From positions 124,001 through 188,000 of the forward strand of contig NZ_JAHLQF010000002.1 in assembly GCF_018918285.1 (NCBI RefSeq): a stretch of 64,000 nt of DNA. Direction: 5' to 3'. Source of the stretch: Clostridium mobile. Lineage in GTDB: Bacteria > Bacillota > Clostridia > Clostridiales > Clostridiaceae. Positions 59,280 to 64,000 of this stretch are shown here, piece after piece (the stretch's first letter is position 1; each line of letters starts with the position of its first letter). The position numbers and the translations under genes are program-made. The notes beneath the pieces are model-generated. The model did no database searches. It was not told where the DNA came from and worked only from the letters and a program-made list of their open reading frames with translations.

Positions 59280-61787
59280 ATGATAACTAATTATAAACAG
59301 CTTACAGGAAAATATTTAAAAGGGAATAAGAAAAGAACTATACTTGCCATTATCGGAATAATTTTATCTATTGCATTGATATCTTCCATTGGACTTTTCT
59401 TGAAAGGATTACAGGATTTACAGATAGAAGATATGAAAAGAACATATGGCTCCTATCATGTAGCATATGAAGATGTAAATGAAAGCTTAGCTCTAAAGCT
59501 GAGGAATAACCCTAAGGTTTCTAGGAGCGGAATGTATAGAATTGGTGAGGAAATGGCATTTAAAGATTTACCTATAGAGGAGGTAGTAGCAACAGATGCA
59601 GCCCTTGAATTAACACCATATAGAATTAAAGAAGGTAAGTTTCCAAATGGGCCTGAAGAAGTGGCAGCGGAAAAATGGGTATTAGATTTTATAGACAATA
59701 AAATTAAAATTGGAGATAAAATTAAAATTGAAGATAAAGAGTATAAGCTAGTAGGTATACTAGATGATGTTATGAAAAATCAAGTGGATTTTAAAGGGAT
59801 GCTGCTAAGGAAAGAAGATAAGGTGGAAACAGAGGGAGCTACTATGCTTGTGGAAATAAATCCAAAAGCAAACTTAAAAAAAGCAGTAAAAGAATTAAAA
59901 GAATTAGTACCAGAAGGAAAGGCTATAGAAAATGCATATCTCCTAGAAATGCAGGGTGCTGGAGGATTTAACTCAAGCTTAGGAGGACTTTATATAACTG
60001 TTGCAATAATAATTGGAATAGTTGTAATAGCAACTATAGCTGTAATATATAATGCATTTTATATAAGTGTAGTAGAAAGAATAAAACAATTTGGACTTTT
60101 AAGAGCAGTAGGTACTACACCAAAACAAATTAGAAATATAATATTTAGAGAAGCAACTGTATTAGCATTAATTGGTATACCTATTGGATTACTATGTGGT
60201 GTTATAGCCATATATGGTATTGGTATAGCCTTTGATTTACTTGCTAAAGATATGTTTGGAGCAGTACCTATAAAATTTTCAGTCTCTCCTAAAGTCTTAG
60301 GAATAAGTGCATTATTAGGAATATTGACTATATATATATCCGCATTTATACCAGCACATTTTGCGGGAAAACTTTCACCGCTTTTAGCCATAAGCAGTAG
60401 AAACTCAATAACTAAAGAAAATATTAAAAGAAGAAAAAGCTTAATCATAGGAACGTTATTTGGTTTTGAAGGAGCACTAGCTTCTAAAAATATAAAAAGA
60501 AATAAAAAAAGATATAGAGTAACGATTTTTTCTATAGCAATCAGTGTGGTTCTATTTATTACCTTTAAATCCTTTATGGATATGTCATTAAATGTAGGCA
60601 ATGATCTTAATGAATCTTCAAAAACTAGTTTTTCAATAGTAAGGAATAACGATGGTATTATAAATGATTTTACTATTGATGAGGCAATAATAAAGGATTT
60701 AAAAGAACTAAGTTCTGTAGATAAAGTTTACAAAGTGTATTTTAATCATGATTTTCTTACTGTCATTGATAAAAATAAAGAGAATAAGGATGTTCAAAAT
60801 ATTGAGGGAATTTATGAGCATATAAAGTTAGATGATGTAGATAAAACCCTTATGAGATCTTCTATGGCAATTTATGATGATGAGGCCTTAGAAGCATCTA
60901 AAAAATATTTAAAAAGTGGAAGTATTGATAAAGAAAAGTTAAATAAAGAAAATGGCGTAATATTAATTGGAAAGAATAGAGTATATAATACTGAGACACA
61001 AAATAGCTTTTATGGCCCCGTTGCAAATATGAAGGTTGGAGATGAAATTGAACTTCAATATAGTGATTCATCACAAGGCGATTTAGAGTTTGGAAAAGGT
61101 AAAGTAAAAAAGGTTAAGATAGTGGCAATTTTAGAAAGGGATCCTTTTTATTTTAGAGGAAGTCAACAGGGGTTAAAGATGGTAACTACAGAGGAAGTTG
61201 CTAAAAACCTATCGGGAGTAAAAGAGATAAATCCTTCAGAATTAAATATAATAATAAAAGATGATAAAAATGATAAAAATGGAGAAAAGGCCAAAGGGGA
61301 AATAGAAGGAGTTGTAAAATCCAATACTTCATTGAGAATAATAAATTATATAGACGCTAATGCAAAAGGTAATTCAGCAATATTAATGGTAAAGATCCTG
61401 TTATATGGATTTGTTATAGTTGTGTCTCTAATTAGCAGTGTAAATATTGTAAACACTTTAACTACAAATATCATATTGAGAAAAAGGGAGTTTGGTACTT
61501 TAAAAGCTATAGGATTAACCCAAAAAGGATTAAAGAAAATGATAGTATTAGAAGGATTTTTATATGGTATAGTGGGTACAATTTATGGCTCAATTATAGG
61601 CTCTGCTTTATCCTACGCAATGTTTGGGGGTATGTCTAATGTAAGAGAGTTTGGTTGGCAGATACCTTGGAGCGCAATAGGTATTGCAGGAATAGCAGCT
61701 TTAATAATTGGATATATATCAGTGCTTGCTCCACTAAGAAGAATAGAAAAAGAAAATGTAATTGATGGCATTAGGGAAGAATTTTAG
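59280..61787 (+). CDS. FtsX-type ABC transporter permease
   Basis: This 835-residue MacB-like permease has a first transmembrane helix at about 18-40, then an extracytoplasmic domain, FtsX domain 1 (about 235-365, ITVAIIIGIVVIATIAVIYNAFYISVVERIKQFGLLRAVG), a middle helix near 413-430, and a second large extracytoplasmic domain (about 440-700). FtsX domain 2 (about 705-825) contains LRKREFGTLKAIG and ends with REEF. The duplicated FtsX layout fits lipid/peptide exporters of the YtrF/YknZ/SalY group. GGGGGGTG precedes the ATG. Substrate unknown. Confidence 0.92.
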   Translation: MITNYKQLTGKYLKGNKKRTILAIIGIILSIALISSIGLFLKGLQDLQIEDMKRTYGSYHVAYEDVNESLALKLRNNPKVSRSGMYRIGEEMAFKDLPIEEVVATDAALELTPYRIKEGKFPNGPEEVAAEKWVLDFIDNKIKIGDKIKIEDKEYKLVGILDDVMKNQVDFKGMLLRKEDKVETEGATMLVEINPKANLKKAVKELKELVPEGKAIENAYLLEMQGAGGFNSSLGGLYITVAIIIGIVVIATIAVIYNAFYISVVERIKQFGLLRAVGTTPKQIRNIIFREATVLALIGIPIGLLCGVIAIYGIGIAFDLLAKDMFGAVPIKFSVSPKVLGISALLGILTIYISAFIPAHFAGKLSPLLAISSRNSITKENIKRRKSLIIGTLFGFEGALASKNIKRNKKRYRVTIFSIAISVVLFITFKSFMDMSLNVGNDLNESSKTSFSIVRNNDGIINDFTIDEAIIKDLKELSSVDKVYKVYFNHDFLTVIDKNKENKDVQNIEGIYEHIKLDDVDKTLMRSSMAIYDDEALEASKKYLKSGSIDKEKLNKENGVILIGKNRVYNTETQNSFYGPVANMKVGDEIELQYSDSSQGDLEFGKGKVKKVKIVAILERDPFYFRGSQQGLKMVTTEEVAKNLSGVKEINPSELNIIIKDDKNDKNGEKAKGEIEGVVKSNTSLRIINYIDANAKGNSAILMVKILLYGFVIVVSLISSVNIVNTLTTNIILRKREFGTLKAIGLTQKGLKKMIVLEGFLYGIVGTIYGSIIGSALSYAMFGGMSNVREFGWQIPWSAIGIAGIAALIIGYISVLAPLRRIEKENVIDGIREEF

Positions 61788-61857
61788 ATTTAAAGAATTT
61801 CTCATATGAAAATTTATTTTAAAAATTCATGTTTAATAATATAGTTGTAAAATATAA

Positions 61858-61924
61858 AGGAATTGAGGTATATGGTGGAGGGTCGCCTTTGTTTCAGGGG
61901 GACATCATTATGTATCTCAGTTCC
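61858..61924 (+). repeat. Hairpin repeat R11
   Basis: AGGAATTGAGGTATATGGTG pairs with ATTATGTATCTCAGTTCCT. Arms are co-varied relative to R3. Confidence 0.8.
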
Positions 61925-61986
61925 TCATTTTTAGATATCTAATTACTTTTGTGGAAATTTATAATTGAGAAATCATTTAATTTTTC

Positions 61987-62098
61987 AACAAACTCCTTTC
62001 AGTCAAACATGTGCAGCATTTTAACGGTATTGTTCTAAAAAAATTAAGAATTTCTAGATTTTGCTCAAATGCATAGGCCGCATTACATAGCATTTTTA
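61987..62098 (+). repeat. MITE-like element E, copy 5 (5'-truncated)
   Basis: It runs from ACAAACTCCTTTCAGTC to CATAGCATTTTT, truncated at the same point as copy 4. Confidence 0.75.
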
Positions 62099-62146
62099 AA
62101 TTTTTCACAACGAAATTATGAAAATAAATATTTGGAAAACACAAAA

Positions 62147-62209
62147 GAGCTAAGCATGTAGTGAAATAGCGACTTTTTCTGGAACGGCTTCACTACATAT
62201 TTAGCTCTC
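62147..62209 (+). repeat. Hairpin repeat R12
   Basis: GAGCTAAGCATGTAGTGAAA pairs with TTCACTACATATTTAGCTC. First core type. Confidence 0.85.
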
Positions 62210-62358
62210 TATTTAAGAAACTAAACTATTTTTGTAAAAAACTATAACTGAGAAACCAATTGGATATAATTAATTTTCCATTGTAGATTCTCTGTTTAAT
62301 ATAAGGTTATCTTTTATCTAAGTAAGGGTTAATATATAATTAATGAGAGGTGAAATAT

Positions 62359-63054
62359 ATGAATAGATTATTATTAGTGGAAGATGATGAGTCCTTGGCT
62401 CTTGGTATAGAATTTACTTTAAAGGATGAAGGGTATGAAGTTATAAGAGTTGCCACTGTTGAAGATGCGAAAAAGGGATTAAATAGTGAGGAGTTTAGTT
62501 TAATTATATTGGATATAAATTTACCAGATGGAAATGGGTACGACCTATGCAAATTCATAAGAAAAAGTAGTGAAGTGCCCATAATATTCTTAACTGCTTG
62601 TGATGATGAAGTTAACGTAGTTTTAGGACTTGAAATAGGGGGAGATGACTACATAACAAAGCCCTTTAGAGTAAGGGAATTACTCTCCAGAATAAAGGCT
62701 TTGATAAGAAGAAATTCTAAAAATATGGTGACGGGAACAAAGTTTAGAAGCGGTAATATATTAGTGGATACATCAACAGCAATAGTAAAGAAAAACGAAG
62801 AAAATATAACACTTACTTCTCAGGAATATAAATTACTATTAGTTTTTATGAATAAACCACATATTTTAATGAAAAGAGAGAATATATTAACAGAATTATT
62901 AGAGGGAGAAGAGCCTTTCTTTGACGAAAATACTTTATCTGTTTATATAAAAAGAATAAGAGAAAAAATAGAAGATAATCCCAAAGAACCTGATTTTATA
63001 GTTACTCAAAGAGGAATGGGTTATAAATGGAACATGGATGTAATTAAGGAGTAG
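62359..63054 (+). CDS. OmpR/PhoB-family response regulator
   Basis: This 231-residue response regulator has receiver acid pocket Glu8-Asp9-Asp10, phospho-acceptor Asp52 (LIILDINLPDGNG), Thr79 and Lys101 (YITKPF). Its C-terminal winged helix includes LTSQEYKLLLVFMNKPHILMKRENIL and ENTLSVYIKRIREKIEDNP...IVTQRGMGYKW. The ATG at 62359 follows GAGAGGTG. It is 6 bp before the sensor kinase gene and probably controls the ABC exporter upstream. Confidence 0.95.
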   Translation: MNRLLLVEDDESLALGIEFTLKDEGYEVIRVATVEDAKKGLNSEEFSLIILDINLPDGNGYDLCKFIRKSSEVPIIFLTACDDEVNVVLGLEIGGDDYITKPFRVRELLSRIKALIRRNSKNMVTGTKFRSGNILVDTSTAIVKKNEENITLTSQEYKLLLVFMNKPHILMKRENILTELLEGEEPFFDENTLSVYIKRIREKIEDNPKEPDFIVTQRGMGYKWNMDVIKE

Positions 63055-63060
63055 ATTATT

Positions 63061-64000
63061 ATGAACGAGCATTTTGTCAATCCTGAGCTTAAGAGAAGCT
63101 CTATTATCTTAGCATCTTTGATGAGTGTATTTTTTATTATTACATGCGTTGTACTAAAATATCATCATTATCAGTTAAAAGAAGATTATACAAAAAGCTT
63201 AGGGGCAATTGCTGCAAGGGTAATAGAAAAAGAACCTGATTTAGAAAAAGAAATTATGCCTCTTATTTCAAAGGAAGCATCAAAAGAAGAGATGGATAAA
63301 GGAAAGGCTATTTTAATTCAATATGGAGTGAGTAAGAATTTAGAAAATCAGTTTTTTCCTTATATAAATAAAACTATACAGAAAAATAATTACTATACTA
63401 TATTTATATTTATTCTTATGATAGCTACAATACTCATTGTTAACTATTTTCAACATATATCTATTTATAAAAAAATTAGAAGATTAACACTGGGGGCGAA
63501 AAAAGTAGTAGATGGAGATTATGATATAGCTATTGAAGAAGATACTGAAGGGGAGTTTGCTAAACTTGCCACTTCCTTTAATTCTATGAGAGAAATAATT
63601 AGAAACAACTTAGAACAATTACAGCAGGAAAAGGAGTTTTTAGTGAATTTATTATCGGATATATCCCATCAACTAAAAACCCCTCTTTCTTCTATGATAG
63701 TATACAATGATATAATGCTAAAAAAAGATTTGAGTAAAGAGCAAAGAGAGATCTTCTTAGTAAATAATCAAAACCAACTTAGTAGAATGGAATGGCTAAT
63801 TAAAAGTATATTAAAGTTAGCTAAATTGGACGCAAATGCAATAGAGTTCAATAAAGAAGAATTAAGTTTAAATGATACCTTAAATGATTCTTTAGAAGCT
63901 CTAGAAAGTAAGGCTTTAGAGATGGGGTTGACAATTAATGTCATTGAAAAAGAAGAGATGGTTTTTTCTCACGATAAACTGTGGGTTGAAGAAGCTTTGA
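63061..64000 (+). CDS. Sensor histidine kinase, cut by the window edge
   Basis: Open from ATG 63061 to the end of the window (313 codons visible). The protein has transmembrane helix 1 (about 14-33), an extracytoplasmic domain of about 75 residues, helix 2 (about 112-129) and HAMP (about 130-185, IYKKIRRLTLGAKKVVDGDYD). The DHp domain carries phospho-acceptor His203 in LLSDISHQLKTPLSS. The visible part ends in the start of the ATPase domain. It is cotranscribed with the response regulator. The folded extracytoplasmic domain suggests it senses a ligand directly, unlike BceS-type kinases with almost no loop. Confidence 0.93.
   Translation, partial: MNEHFVNPELKRSSIILASLMSVFFIITCVVLKYHHYQLKEDYTKSLGAIAARVIEKEPDLEKEIMPLISKEASKEEMDKGKAILIQYGVSKNLENQFFPYINKTIQKNNYYTIFIFILMIATILIVNYFQHISIYKKIRRLTLGAKKVVDGDYDIAIEEDTEGEFAKLATSFNSMREIIRNNLEQLQQEKEFLVNLLSDISHQLKTPLSSMIVYNDIMLKKDLSKEQREIFLVNNQNQLSRMEWLIKSILKLAKLDANAIEFNKEELSLNDTLNDSLEALESKALEMGLTINVIEKEEMVFSHDKLWVEEAL

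Overview
The window is low-GC, AT-rich Firmicutes DNA. Gene content (V-type ATPase operon, clostridial hybrid cluster protein, SUV3-like helicase, DUF2680 and CAP-domain secreted proteins, TTG/GTG starts behind strong AGGAGG-type sites) points to Clostridium sensu stricto, probably near the C. botulinum group I / C. sporogenes branch. The species call is an inference. No rRNA, tRNA, CRISPR array, phage or intact transposase gene was seen.

Layout. 0-3.6 kb: an rRNA pseudouridine synthase and flavin enzymes (azoreductase, nitroreductase, flavin reductase) beside an HxlR regulator. 3.6-9 kb: an AraC regulator, a transglutaminase-like protein and two back-to-back PadR regulator/membrane-protein modules, each behind a promoter with a clear palindromic operator. 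8.7-11.2 kb: a flavodoxin/TetR/FMN-binding operon under three evenly spaced operators, then a LysR gene. 11.7-14.2 kb: an ABC exporter. 14.7-22.9 kb: a patchwork of single genes (TPR protein, zinc ADH, metallo-beta-lactamase fold enzyme, methyltransferase, small membrane proteins, thiol peroxidase) broken up by dispersed repeats. 23.1-24.5 kb: a CoA-disulfide-reductase-type flavoprotein.

Two catabolic loci stand out. At 24.6-31.3 kb a SorC-family regulator heads an operon of class II aldolase, NhaC-type carrier, MtnA-like isomerase, MtnK-like kinase and iron-type alcohol dehydrogenase. This gene set fits salvage of 5-deoxyribose or 5-methylthioribose (by-products of S-adenosylmethionine chemistry) to dihydroxyacetone phosphate plus an aldehyde that is then reduced. 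At 33.3-38.8 kb a sigma-54 activator, a sigma-54 promoter with upstream palindromes, a BCCT betaine-type transporter and a histidine-ammonia-lyase homologue form one unit. The lyase homologue has lost the Ala-Ser-Gly triad that makes the MIO cofactor, as well as other MIO-site residues. The best reading is a betaine lyase such as ergothionase (trimethylamine release from ergothioneine), fed by the BCCT carrier.

40.2-48.9 kb is a complete V-type ATPase operon (H-C-I-K-F-E-A-B-D). It is followed by about 1 kb of hairpin repeats, a DUF2680 secreted protein, and hcp with an HcpR-like operator placed for activation. 52.6-58 kb holds small membrane and PH-domain proteins, an SOS-controlled protein that is only a LexA DNA-binding domain, and a CAP-domain secreted protein. 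58.5-64 kb is an ABC exporter with a two-component system; the kinase runs off the window edge.

Three dispersed non-coding repeat families recur between genes: a modular 186-295 bp structured element (4 copies), a ~60 bp hairpin family with compensatory arm changes (12 copies), and a ~200 bp MITE-like element (5 full or partial copies). Several genes shorter than 60 codons (48, 26 and 55 aa) with good ribosome binding sites are also annotated.
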